Source: Pseudophaeobacter leonis
GTDB taxonomy: Bacteria; Pseudomonadota; Alphaproteobacteria; Rhodobacterales; Rhodobacteraceae
DNA length: 38,799 bases
Assembly (NCBI RefSeq): GCF_002087335.1
Contig: NZ_MWVJ01000041.1
Span: 1-38,799, forward strand
Reading direction: 5' to 3'
The position numbers and the translations under genes were made by a program. Positions 8,945 through 16,838 of this stretch are shown in pieces (positions within the stretch are counted from its first letter, which is position 1; every line of letters starts with the position of its first letter). Below the pieces are notes generated by a model. It did no database searches. It was not told where the DNA came from and saw only the letters and a program-made list of their open reading frames with translations.

Positions 8945-9685
8945 TCAGAGCTGCTCCATCACCTCGTCCGAGGCCTCAAAATTGGTAGTGACGCGCTGTA
9001 CATCGTCGTCATCTTCCAGCGCATCCACCAGCTTCATCAGCTTTTGCATGCCCTCAAGATCCATCTCAGTGGTGGTGGTGGGCTTCCAAACCAGTTTGGT
9101 CGACTCAGAATCGCCCAGCTCGGCCTCCAGCGCGTTGGAGACCTCGTTGAGGTCGCTGTCGGCGCAATAGATCGTGTGGCCGTCGTCGGATGATTCAACA
9201 TCCTCGGCCCCCGCCTCGATCGCGGCCATCATCACGGTATCCGCATCGCCGACCTCTGCCTTGTAGGTCACTTCACCTTTGCGGTCGAACATGAACCCAA
9301 CAGAGCCCGTTTCGCCAAGATTGCCACCGTTTTTTGAAAAGGTTGACCGCACAGTCGAGGCCGTACGGTTCTTGTTGTCGGTCATGGTCTCGACGATGAC
9401 AGCAACACCGTTGGGGCCATAGCCCTCGTAGCGGATCTCGTCATAGTTTTCAGCGTCGCCGCCAATGGCCTTTTTGATGGCGCGATCGATCACATCCTTG
9501 GGCACCGACTGGCTTTTGGCTTCTTTGACGGCCATCCGCAGACGGGGGTTTTTATCGACGTCCGGGTCGCCCATTTTGGCGGCCACGGTGATCTCCTTGG
9601 CCAGTTTGGAAAACAGTTTTGACCGCACTGCGTCCTGACGACCCTTGCGATGCTGGATGTTTGCCCATTTTGAGTGGCCTGCCAT
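8945..9685 (-). CDS. yebC: YebC/PmpR-family protein
   Basis: A conserved protein annotated as a DNA-binding regulator; recent work on family members also implicates them in translation of difficult (for example proline-rich) stretches. The 246 residues begin with the family hallmark [19 protein letters not shown]. The other blocks are present: RIKKAIGG-type [24 protein letters not shown], and [15 protein letters not shown]. The start at 9685 follows AAAGGAT 7 bases upstream; the open frame continues upstream but that extension is not conserved. The C-terminus is acidic ([12 protein letters not shown]). It stands alone, ending at the terminator 8890-8920. Confidence 0.97.
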   Translation of the reverse strand: MAGHSKWANIQHRKGRQDAVRSKLFSKLAKEITVAAKMGDPDVDKNPRLRMAVKEAKSQSVPKDVIDRAIKKAIGGDAENYDEIRYEGYGPNGVAVIVETMTDNKNRTASTVRSTFSKNGGNLGETGSVGFMFDRKGEVTYKAEVGDADTVMMAAIEAGAEDVESSDDGHTIYCADSDLNEVSNALEAELGDSESTKLVWKPTTTTEMDLEGMQKLMKLVDALEDDDDVQRVTTNFEASDEVMEQL

Positions 9686-9833
9686 GGTAGATCCTTTGTC
9701 TCTTGCGTGCTTGAATTGGCGCTCATATAGCCTTGGAGAGCCCCTGTTTTCAAGCACTCCTGACATTGCCCTGACTCCACGCGAAAAAGCAGTGCTCCCT
9801 TGCCCCTCCTGTCCTAACAGCTAAAGTGCCGCC

Positions 9834-11609
9834 ATGACATTTGACCAGATCGCATTATTCACCATTTTTGCCGCCGTTTTTGCCATGTTCCTCTGGGGGC
9901 GGTTTCGCTATGATATCGTCGCCTTCAGCGCGCTGATGATCTCGGTAGTGCTGGGGTTGGTTCCCACCAGCGACGCCTTTGCCGGTTTTGGCCACCCCGC
10001 AACGCTGGTTGTGGCGCTGGTGCTTATCGTCTCAGCTGGGCTGGTGCGCTCGGGTGCCGTCTTTCTGATCACCCGCACCCTGGTGGACAGTTCGCGCTCT
10101 CTGGGCGGGCATATCGCCCTGATGGGCGGTATTGGCGCCGTGCTTTCGGCCTTTATGAACAATGTCGCCGCCCTGGCCCTGTTGATGCCTGTCGACATCC
10201 AGACCGCCCGCAAGGCAGGCCGCATGCCAGGCTTGAGCCTGATGCCGCTCTCCTTTGCCACGATCCTTGGCGGTATGGCCACACTGATCGGCACCCCACC
10301 CAATATCATCATCGCCTCGATCCGGCAGGAGACCCTGGGTGAGCCGTTTGGCATGTTTGATTTTGCGCCCGTTGGCGGCATTGCCGCCCTGGCCGGCCTC
10401 GCCTTTGTTGCCCTTGTCGGCTGGCGGCTGATCCCGCAGCGCGACGCGGGCGCTGGCAACACCGAGGCGCAACTCGCTGATTACATGGCAGAACTCACGG
10501 TGCCTGAGGGCTCGAACCTGATCGGCAAACGCCTGGGCGCTCTGGACAAAGAAGCAGAACAGGCCGATGTCGCAATCCTGGGCCTGATCCGCGCAGGCAA
10601 GCGCCTCTATGGCCGCGCCACCGGGTCTTTGCTGCAGGCAGGCGACACGCTGGTGATCGAGGCCACGCCCGAGGCTCTGGATGAATTTCGCACCACCTTG
10701 TCGCTGGATTTCGCCGATGCCGCCCGCCAGGAAAAACTGAAGGCCGCCGGGGAGGGGCTGGAAGTGATCGAGGTTGTGGTGCCGGAAACCGCCCGTATCA
10801 AGGGCCGCTCGGCACAGTCACTGGGGCTGGCCTGGCGGCAAAACACCGTGCTGCTGGGGTTGTCGCGGCAGGGACGGCGCCTCACCAGTCACATCCGCCA
10901 GACCGAGATCGAGGCGGGCGATATCCTGTTGTTGCTCTGCCCGCGCGACCGCAGCGCCGATGTTACCGAATGGCTGGGATGTTTGCCGCTGGCAGAGCGC
11001 GGTCTTGCCGTCACGGCCAACGACAAGACCTGGGCCGCTATTGGTTTGTTTGCTCTGGCCGTTCTGGCCGCGTCGCTTGGTCTGGTCTATCTGCCTGTCG
11101 CGCTGGGGATGGTGGTGGTCGCCTATGTGTTGATCAAGATCCTGCCGGTGGCGGAAATCTATGACCATGTGGAATGGCCCGTTGTGGTTCTGTTGGGATC
11201 GATGATTCCGCTGGGAGCTGCGCTGGACTCCTCTGGAGGTACCGCTTTGATTGCCAATGGGTTGATTGATCTGACGGCGGGGCTGCCCTCTTGGGTGGTA
11301 CTGACTGTGCTGATGGTGGTGACCATGACGCTGTCGGATGTGCTCAACAACACGGCAACGGCGATTGTTGCCGCCCCTGTTGGCATCCAGATGGCCAATG
11401 CGCTTGGGGTGTCGCCCGATCCGTTCCTGATGGCCGTGGCCGTGGCGGCCTCTGCGGCCTTCCTCACGCCGATTGGCCATAAGAACAACACCCTGGTTCT
11501 GGGGCCAGGAGGCTACCACTTTGGCGACTACTGGCGTATTGGCCTGCCGCTTGAGCTTTTGGTCATCGCGGTGTCGATCCCCTCGATTTTGATCTTCTGG
11601 CCACTATAG
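9834..11609 (+). CDS. SLC13/DASS-type permease with two RCK_C (TrkA-C) domains
   Basis: A predicted inner membrane anion (sulfate or dicarboxylate type) transporter of 591 residues. Two blocks of membrane helices (about 1-205 and 400-591) flank a cytoplasmic insert with two RCK_C domains, starting near VPEGSNLIGKRLGAL (about 217) and VPETARIKGRSAQSL (about 308). Helix-hairpin motifs of the family are visible: MNNVAALALLMP and GTPPNIIIAS in the first half, NNTATAIVAAPVG and TPIGHKNNTLVLGPGGY in the second. The substrate cannot be read from sequence. A paralogue of the same layout lies at 13916-15694. No strong ribosome binding site precedes the ATG. A short CACAG-rich tandem repeat follows the stop. 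Confidence 0.88.
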   Translation: MTFDQIALFTIFAAVFAMFLWGRFRYDIVAFSALMISVVLGLVPTSDAFAGFGHPATLVVALVLIVSAGLVRSGAVFLITRTLVDSSRSLGGHIALMGGIGAVLSAFMNNVAALALLMPVDIQTARKAGRMPGLSLMPLSFATILGGMATLIGTPPNIIIASIRQETLGEPFGMFDFAPVGGIAALAGLAFVALVGWRLIPQRDAGAGNTEAQLADYMAELTVPEGSNLIGKRLGALDKEAEQADVAILGLIRAGKRLYGRATGSLLQAGDTLVIEATPEALDEFRTTLSLDFADAARQEKLKAAGEGLEVIEVVVPETARIKGRSAQSLGLAWRQNTVLLGLSRQGRRLTSHIRQTEIEAGDILLLLCPRDRSADVTEWLGCLPLAERGLAVTANDKTWAAIGLFALAVLAASLGLVYLPVALGMVVVAYVLIKILPVAEIYDHVEWPVVVLLGSMIPLGAALDSSGGTALIANGLIDLTAGLPSWVVLTVLMVVTMTLSDVLNNTATAIVAAPVGIQMANALGVSPDPFLMAVAVAASAAFLTPIGHKNNTLVLGPGGYHFGDYWRIGLPLELLVIAVSIPSILIFWPL

Positions 11610-11623
11610 GCCCCTGTCCACAG

Positions 11624-11653
11624 GCCCCACAGTTCACAGCCCCACAGCTCACA
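11624..11653. repeat. 15-bp tandem duplication after the first SLC13 gene
   Basis: GCCCCACAGTTCACA (11624-11638) is followed directly by GCCCCACAGCTCACA (11639-11653), with a degenerate continuation GGGCCCACA. It begins 14 bases after the stop codon. It shares the core GCTCACAGGG with the repeat at 13845-13926. Confidence 0.7.
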
Positions 11654-11693
11654 GGGCCCACATCCCTGACCCCACGGCAGAGCGCTGAAAGAA

Positions 11694-11723
11694 TTGCCCA
11701 AAGCGCCTGCCTGCGCGTAAGCT
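11694..11723 (+). promoter_or_regulatory. Possible promoter of the FAD dehydrogenase gene
   Basis: TTGCCC (11694) and TAAGCT (11718) are separated by 18 bases. The start site would be near 11730, leaving a leader of about 45 bases. The match to consensus is weak, so this is a suggestion only. Confidence 0.3.
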
Positions 11724-11775
11724 GCAGAAAAACCCCGCAACTGGCCGGGGGCTGATCTGTAACCAGGAGGGGCAA

Positions 11776-13446
11776 ATGGCGGATGGTTCGGACAACCACG
11801 CAGATGTGATCATTGTGGGGGCTGGCATTGCCGGGCTCGCAGCGGCCTGTGAGCTGGGAGACCGTGGCAAACGGGTGATCTTGCTGGATCAGGAGCCAGC
11901 GCAGTTCCTTGGCGGTCAGGCCCATTGGAGCCTGGGCGGGCTGTTTATGATCGACACCCCCGAGCAACGACGCATGGGGATCAAAGACTGTCACGATCTG
12001 GCCCGGCGCGACTGGATGGGCAGCGCGCAGTTTGACCGCTCTGAGGACGACTGGCCCCGGCAGTGGGCCCGTGCCTATCTGCATTTTGCCTCCGGTGAAA
12101 TGCGCCCCTGGCTGCATGAGATGGGTATGCGGTGGTTTCCCGTGGTTGGCTGGGCCGAACGCGGCGGCAGCACCGCCGAGGGCCACGGCAACTCGGTGCC
12201 GCGGTTTCATGTGACCTGGGGCACTGGCCCCGGCGTCGTCGCCCCCTTTGTTGCCCGCCTGCAGGCCCATATCGCGGCCGGACGCGTATTGTGCCGGTTC
12301 CGCCATCAGGTCAGCCACATCATTGTGCAGACAGGCGAGGTCAAAGGCGTCTCAGGCGAGGTGCTGGCCGCAGATGCAGCACCACAGGGCGCCCGAACCA
12401 ACCGCCAGGAAATTGGCGAGTTTGAAGTCTATGCCCCCTCGGTGATCGTGGCCTCTGGTGGCATAGGCGGCAATCTTGAACTGGTGCGCAAAAACTGGCC
12501 GCGCGACCGGCTGGGAGAGCCACCAAAAAACATGGTGGCCGGCGTGCCCTTTCACGTCGACGGCCGGATGATCCCCATTGCCGAGGCCGCAGGCGGCCAT
12601 GTGATCAATGGCGACCGCATGTGGCACTACACCGAAGGGCTGCGCAATTGGGACCCGATCTGGCCCAACCATGGCATTCGCATCCTGCCCGGCCCCTCGT
12701 CGATGTGGTTTGACGCGCGCGGCGACCGCCTGCCGGCCCCTTGGCTGCCTGGTTTTGACACGCTGGCCACCCTCAAGGAGATCCTGAAAACCGGCTATGA
12801 CTACAGCTGGTTCATCCTCAGCCAAAAGATCATCGAGAAAGAATTTGCCCTGTCCGGGTCGGAACAGAACCCCGATCTGACCTCGGGCAAATGGCTGGAG
12901 GTGCTCAAGGCGCGGCTGCTCTCACGGGGCAGCGCCCCCGCTCCGGTGGAGGCCTTTAAAAAACACGGGAAGGACTTTGTCGTAGCTGAAGATCTCGCGG
13001 AACTGGTCGCCGGTATGAACCGCATCGCAGAGGTGCCGCTGAATGAGACCCACCTGCGCCGCCAGATTGAGGCGCGTGACGCCCAGGTGGACAACCCCTT
13101 TGCCAAGGATGCGCAGGTGATCGCCATCAATGCGGCCCGCAACTATCGCGGCGACAAATTGATCCGCACCGCCAAACCGCACCGTATTCTGGACCGTCAC
13201 AACGGGCCGCTGATCGCCGTGCGCCTCAATATCCTGACCCGCAAGACCCTGGGCGGGCTGCAGACCAATCTGGACAGTCAGATGGTTGGCTCCGATGGTA
13301 AGCCAGTTGCGGGGCTGTTTGCCGTGGGAGAGGCTGCGGGTTTTGGCGGCGGCGGCTATCATGGCTACAACGCGCTGGAAGGCACCTTCCTTGGGGGCTG
13401 CCTGTTTTCGGGGCGCCTGGCAGGGCGTTCTGATCTGATTGCATAA
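11776..13446 (+). CDS. FAD-binding dehydrogenase (KstD-like, COG3573 type)
   Basis: A flavoprotein oxidoreductase of 556 residues in the fumarate reductase/3-ketosteroid dehydrogenase superfamily. The dinucleotide-binding motif VIIVGAGIAGLAAA is at the N-terminus (Gly15, Gly17, Gly20), with an acidic residue at the end of the second strand (LLDQE). A flavin-proximal Gly-rich segment, FGGGGYHGYNALEG, lies near the C-terminus after GLFAVGEAAG. No signal peptide or haem motif is present, so it is probably cytoplasmic. The natural substrate is unknown; annotators often over-call this subgroup as steroid dehydrogenase. An AGGAGGGG ribosome binding site lies 5 bases before the ATG. It follows the first SLC13 permease by 166 bp, with a possible promoter of its own. 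Confidence 0.88.
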   Translation: MADGSDNHADVIIVGAGIAGLAAACELGDRGKRVILLDQEPAQFLGGQAHWSLGGLFMIDTPEQRRMGIKDCHDLARRDWMGSAQFDRSEDDWPRQWARAYLHFASGEMRPWLHEMGMRWFPVVGWAERGGSTAEGHGNSVPRFHVTWGTGPGVVAPFVARLQAHIAAGRVLCRFRHQVSHIIVQTGEVKGVSGEVLAADAAPQGARTNRQEIGEFEVYAPSVIVASGGIGGNLELVRKNWPRDRLGEPPKNMVAGVPFHVDGRMIPIAEAAGGHVINGDRMWHYTEGLRNWDPIWPNHGIRILPGPSSMWFDARGDRLPAPWLPGFDTLATLKEILKTGYDYSWFILSQKIIEKEFALSGSEQNPDLTSGKWLEVLKARLLSRGSAPAPVEAFKKHGKDFVVAEDLAELVAGMNRIAEVPLNETHLRRQIEARDAQVDNPFAKDAQVIAINAARNYRGDKLIRTAKPHRILDRHNGPLIAVRLNILTRKTLGGLQTNLDSQMVGSDGKPVAGLFAVGEAAGFGGGGYHGYNALEGTFLGGCLFSGRLAGRSDLIA

Positions 13447-13558
13447 CTGCATACCGGCAGGGTGCGTTGGGTTCAGCACTGAACCGGATCAGCCCTAAAC
13501 CGGGCATTGATCGGTATAAAGAAGCCCCGAAACCCGCTTGCGCGGATCACAAGGCCGA

Positions 13559-13615
13559 CTACGCCCTCATCAGATACGCCCAAAAAGGGTGAGGGCACAT
13601 CTGATGAGGGCGTAG
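13559..13615. repeat. 16-bp perfect inverted repeat (large hairpin)
   Basis: The left arm CTACGCCCTCATCAGA (13559-13574) and right arm TCTGATGAGGGCGTAG (13600-13615) are exact reverse complements around a 25-base loop. The loop contains CCC-AAAAA-GGG and part copies of the arm (TACGCCC, GAGGGC). On the minus strand it starts 7 bases after the stop of the small ORF at 13623-13703. There is no U-tract on either side, so it is not a standard terminator. Confidence 0.85.
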
Positions 13616-13622
13616 CGAAATT

Positions 13623-13703
13623 TTAAACAAGAACCTGCGACAGCAGGGCAATGCCTGATGCTGCTGCAAAAAGGAAAACCAAAAATCCACGTCTGAAAGT
13701 CAT
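13623..13703 (-). CDS. Putative 26-residue membrane peptide
   Basis: A short frame on the minus strand encodes MTFRRGFLVFLFAAASGI followed by ALLSQVLV and TAA. The peptide is a basic start followed by one hydrophobic helix, enough to cross a membrane. A good ribosome binding site (GAGGTGA) lies 6 bases before the ATG, which is unusual for a chance frame. Upstream is an AT-richer stretch with a 15-bp palindrome (13750-13764); downstream is the 16-bp hairpin. I recognise no family. It could be a small membrane protein, a leader peptide or a toxin-like peptide. It might also be a chance frame, since no homologue could be checked. Confidence 0.5.
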   Translation of the reverse strand: MTFRRGFLVFLFAAASGIALLSQVLV

Positions 13704-13749
13704 GAAAATCACCTCGCTGAAAAAATGTTTGCCCCTTTGATATAGGGTG

Positions 13750-13764
13750 GAATGTGTAACATTC
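13750..13764. promoter_or_regulatory. 15-bp palindrome upstream of the 26-residue ORF
   Basis: GAATGT-GTA-ACATTC is a perfect 6-3-6 dyad, 47 bases upstream of the small ORF start at 13703. The position is right for an operator on its promoter. No regulator can be assigned. Confidence 0.4.
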
Positions 13765-13844
13765 ACTCTACGGGTCACAATTTCGGCGATATCTTGCGCA
13801 TCTTGCGTGGCATTCCCCCGGCTTAAGGCGTGATCAGGCCATAT

Positions 13845-13926
13845 TCACAGGACCATGCTCACAGGACCATTCTCACAGGGGTCATGCTTACAGGGTCATG
13901 CTCACAGGGTCATGCTCACAGGGGCC
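13845..13926. repeat. 14-bp tandem repeat (minisatellite), 5.8 units
   Basis: Units of TCACAGGACCATGC or TCACAGGGTCATGC type start at 13845, 13859, 13873 (15 bp), 13888 and 13902, with a partial sixth from 13916. The last unit supplies the TGA stop of the SLC13 gene on the minus strand. The array fills the space just after that gene. Confidence 0.85.
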
Positions 13927-15694
13927 AAAGCACTGGGATAATTGCCGAGGCCAAAAGACCAATGCTGAGGTTCAGCGGGATACCGACCCGCAGGAAATCG
14001 GTGAACTTGTAGCCTCCGGGGCCGTAGACCAGCATATTGGTCTGATAGCCAATTGGCGTGGCAAAGGACGCCGAGGCCGCAACCATCACAGCCACCACCA
14101 ATGGCCGGGGGTCCACCCCCATGGTCTGCGGCAGCCCCACGGCAATGGGCGTCACCACCACAGCCACCGCATTGTTCGACACCAGCTCTGTCAGCACCGG
14201 GGTCAAAAGATATATCGCCCAGACAAGCACAAAGGGCGGCAAGTCCATCAGCGCCGGAGCAATGCCATTGGCAATGAGCCCCACCGCCCCTGAGCTCTCC
14301 AGCGCGGCGCCAATCGCCAGCATCGAGAAAATCAGCGCCAACAGCCGCCCATCCACAAAAGAAAAGGCCTCATCCGCGTCAATACAGCGGGTGATCAGAA
14401 CGCCAGCCACCACAATGACCGAGAGCATCAGGATCGGGGCCACGCCAAAGGCCGCCAGAACCACGATCGACAGCAGGCCGATTAGGGCCAGCGGCGCATG
14501 GCTGCGCCGGTAGGCCCGCTGGGTCGGCTGCGACACATCCGCCATGTCCATATCCGAGGCCAAGCGCTGGATATCGCCCGGCGCCCCTTCGAGCAGCAGC
14601 GTGTCGCCAACCCGCACCACCAGATCATCCAGCTGTACGCCAATGTTCTGATTACGCCGGTGCACCGCCAGCACATAGACCCCATAGCGCCGCCGCAGGC
14701 GCATGGCGCCCAGAGAGCGGCCGACCAGTCGGCAGCCCGGCGTCACCAGAACCTCAACCGTCTTGGTCTCGACCGCAGAAACCTGATCGACCCGCTTCAG
14801 TTCTTTGTTTGCCTGCAGGCTCAACAGTTCGGTCATTTCCGTACGCAGTACCACCCGGTCCCCCACCTGCAGCATCACCCCTTTGAGGTTGCGGCGCAGC
14901 GAGATATCACCGCGCACGAGGTCAATCAGCCGCACGCCGGGACGCTTGAACAGTTGCACCCCAGTGACTTCGCGACCAAGCAGGTTGCTGTCTGGCGGGA
15001 TCACCGCCTCGGTAAAGAACTTCATCTTCGAGCGGTCACTGAGCAGCATCGCCATGCTGTCGCGGTCTGGCAGCAATCGCGGCGCAATATAGCGCAGATA
15101 GATCATGCCCCAGATCACCAGCACCAGGCCCAGAGGCGTGACTTCAAAAATCGTAAATGGCGCCAGCCCCTGCGCCCGTGCAACCCCGTCCACCAGCAGG
15201 TTGGTCGAGGTGCCGATCAAGGTGAGGGTGCCGCCAAGGATGGCCGCATAACTCAGCGGGATCAGCATCTTGGATGCAGAAACGCCCAGGGTGCGCGCGA
15301 TTTGCACAAAGACAGGGATCATCACCACCACCACAGGGGTGTTGGAAACCACCGCCGAGGCCGTCACCACAAAAACCATGAGCAGAGCAATGGCCCGTTT
15401 AGGATTGACCTCTGCCTGTTTGCGCGCCCGGGCGGTAAAGGCATCCAAGGCGCCCGTGCGCACAAGCGCGCTCATGATGATGAACATCGCCGCAATCGTC
15501 CAGGGCGCCGGATTGGACAGCACCGCGACTGCGCTGTCATAGGGCAACACGCCAGTTATGAGCATGAGCGACACCCCCGCCAGGGCAACCACCTCGGTCG
15601 GATAGCTCTCGCGCAGAAACGCCACGAACATCAGCCCCACGATGACCAGCGTCAGAATTGCGCCGCCATTTGGGATAGAATTGATCAGATCCAT
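13916..15694 (-). CDS. Second SLC13-type permease with two RCK_C domains
   Basis: An inner membrane anion transporter of 592 residues, built like the permease at 9834 but divergent in sequence. The first membrane half contains SNTPVVVVMIPVF and GGTLTLIGTSTNLLVDGVA. Two RCK_C domains follow, near IPPDSNLLGREVTGV and VTPGCRLVGRSLGAM, then a second membrane half with SNNAVAVVVTPIAVG and TPIGYQTNMLVYGPGGY. The Asn- and Thr-rich hairpins are the family's substrate sites. Sulfate or C4-dicarboxylate uptake is plausible but not shown. The frame is open to 15772; I chose Met at 15694 (MDLINSIPNG) because the upstream extension is Arg-rich and lacks a ribosome binding site. Its stop lies inside a tandem repeat. 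Confidence 0.87.
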   Translation of the reverse strand: MDLINSIPNGGAILTLVIVGLMFVAFLRESYPTEVVALAGVSLMLITGVLPYDSAVAVLSNPAPWTIAAMFIIMSALVRTGALDAFTARARKQAEVNPKRAIALLMVFVVTASAVVSNTPVVVVMIPVFVQIARTLGVSASKMLIPLSYAAILGGTLTLIGTSTNLLVDGVARAQGLAPFTIFEVTPLGLVLVIWGMIYLRYIAPRLLPDRDSMAMLLSDRSKMKFFTEAVIPPDSNLLGREVTGVQLFKRPGVRLIDLVRGDISLRRNLKGVMLQVGDRVVLRTEMTELLSLQANKELKRVDQVSAVETKTVEVLVTPGCRLVGRSLGAMRLRRRYGVYVLAVHRRNQNIGVQLDDLVVRVGDTLLLEGAPGDIQRLASDMDMADVSQPTQRAYRRSHAPLALIGLLSIVVLAAFGVAPILMLSVIVVAGVLITRCIDADEAFSFVDGRLLALIFSMLAIGAALESSGAVGLIANGIAPALMDLPPFVLVWAIYLLTPVLTELVSNNAVAVVVTPIAVGLPQTMGVDPRPLVVAVMVAASASFATPIGYQTNMLVYGPGGYKFTDFLRVGIPLNLSIGLLASAIIPVLWPL

Positions 15695-15791
15695 GCGTAC
15701 CGACAACCTTTGATTGATCCTGCGGGCGACCAGCGCACAAGCCCCGGCCAGCCAGCGCAGAGTGTCTCTCATCGCAAAAGAAGGAGCAAGG

Positions 15792-15830
15792 CCTTGATGC
15801 CGAACCAGACCCGCCAGCCCGGCATCAAGG
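15792..15830. terminator. 11-bp hairpin between ymdB-like gene and SLC13 gene
   Basis: CCTTGATGCCG (15792-15802) and CGGCATCAAGG (15820-15830) are perfect complements with a 17-base loop. On the minus strand it lies after the phosphoesterase gene and is followed by a pyrimidine-rich stretch (CCTTGCTCCTTCTTTTGC). It could end that transcript; the U-tract is imperfect. Confidence 0.45.
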
Positions 15831-15907
15831 ATGTTTTACAACAGAAGCCGACCCTTGAGAGAATTTCTTTCCTCAGGATCTTCTCCAGGATCAAGATCGA
15901 CTAACGC

Positions 15908-16726
15908 TCAGGCTTGCGGGCCAGATTGCTGCAGCAGGCCACCATTGCGCACCATATGGATTTCATTCGCCTGACCGGTGCGGTCATCGGTCACAATCAG
16001 GACGCCCGACAGGGTTGCCTCGCCCTCGGCTGGGGTAAAGCGGCTCTTGGGCATACCGGTCAGAAAACGGCGCAGTGGCTCGGTTTTTTCCATGCCGATG
16101 ACCGAATTATAGTCGCCACACATGCCCGCATCCGTCAGATAGCCTGTGCCATTGGACAGGATCTGCGCATCCCCCGTGGGGACATGGGTATGGGTCCCCA
16201 CCACCAGTGAGGCACGGCCATTGCAGAAATGGCCCATGGCCATTTTCTCCGAGGTGGCTTCGCAGTGCATATCAACAAGGATCGCCTGCGCCATGCCACC
16301 GCGCGGATGCGCTTTCAGCACGGCCTCGACAGCGCCAAAGGGATCATCATAGGCGCGTTTCATAAAAACCTGGCCCAGCGCCTGTGTCACCAGAACCTTG
16401 CGGCCGCCGGTGGCGTCAAACAAACGATAGCCACGCCCAGGTGCCCCCTTGGCAAAGTTCAAAGGCCTCAGGATACGCGGCTCTTTCTCGATGAACTGCA
16501 GCATGTCTTTTTGATCAAAGGCATGATCACCCAGCGTCAGACAATCCGCCCCGGCATCAAGCAAAAGTTTGGCGTGATCGCCGCTCAGACCCATGCCGTT
16601 AGAGGCGTTTTCACCATTGACCACGACAAAGTCGAGCCGCCATTCCTTGCGCAGCCGCGCGAGGTTTTCGGTGATGGCACGGCGCCCAGCGCGGCCCATC
16701 ACATCGCCTAGAAACAGAATTCGCAT
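15908..16726 (-). CDS. ymdB: TIGR00282/YmdB-family metallophosphoesterase
   Basis: A calcineurin-like phosphodiesterase of 272 residues; the Bacillus YmdB hydrolyses 2',3'-cyclic nucleotides. Metal-binding blocks are seen in order: FLGDVMGRAGR at the N-terminus (Asp8), VVNGENASNGMG (about residue 36), LGDHAFDQ (about 66), DMHCEATSEKMA and GTHTHVPTGDAQIL. The usual third block is GNHxxD; here it reads GDHAFD, an Asn-to-Asp change at a metal ligand. This may be normal for Rhodobacterales. It is followed on the same strand by the SLC13 permease and preceded by the folate gene at 17402 after 112 bp. The physiological role here is unknown. Confidence 0.88.
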   Translation of the reverse strand: MRILFLGDVMGRAGRRAITENLARLRKEWRLDFVVVNGENASNGMGLSGDHAKLLLDAGADCLTLGDHAFDQKDMLQFIEKEPRILRPLNFAKGAPGRGYRLFDATGGRKVLVTQALGQVFMKRAYDDPFGAVEAVLKAHPRGGMAQAILVDMHCEATSEKMAMGHFCNGRASLVVGTHTHVPTGDAQILSNGTGYLTDAGMCGDYNSVIGMEKTEPLRRFLTGMPKSRFTPAEGEATLSGVLIVTDDRTGQANEIHMVRNGGLLQQSGPQA

Positions 16727-16838
16727 CCGGATCTCCTAGGCTGCGCAGCCGTCCAGAACAAGTCCCCGGCGCAAATGTCGCGGCAATTTTCCAGATTTTC
16801 TGCTGCAAACCGCGCGTCAGATCCTGCGCCGGGCGCGA

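Noticed and set aside
13845..13926. Possible CRISPR array
   Set aside because: The units are 14 bp and directly adjacent with no unique spacers; this is a tandem repeat.
13830..14012. A 60-codon plus-strand ORF over the minisatellite
   Set aside because: Its translation (DHAHRTILTG repeats) only reflects the 14-bp repeat and it lacks a ribosome binding site.
14498..15904. A 468-codon plus-strand open frame
   Set aside because: It is antisense to the SLC13 permease and its translation is His/Gln/Arg-rich with no family features.
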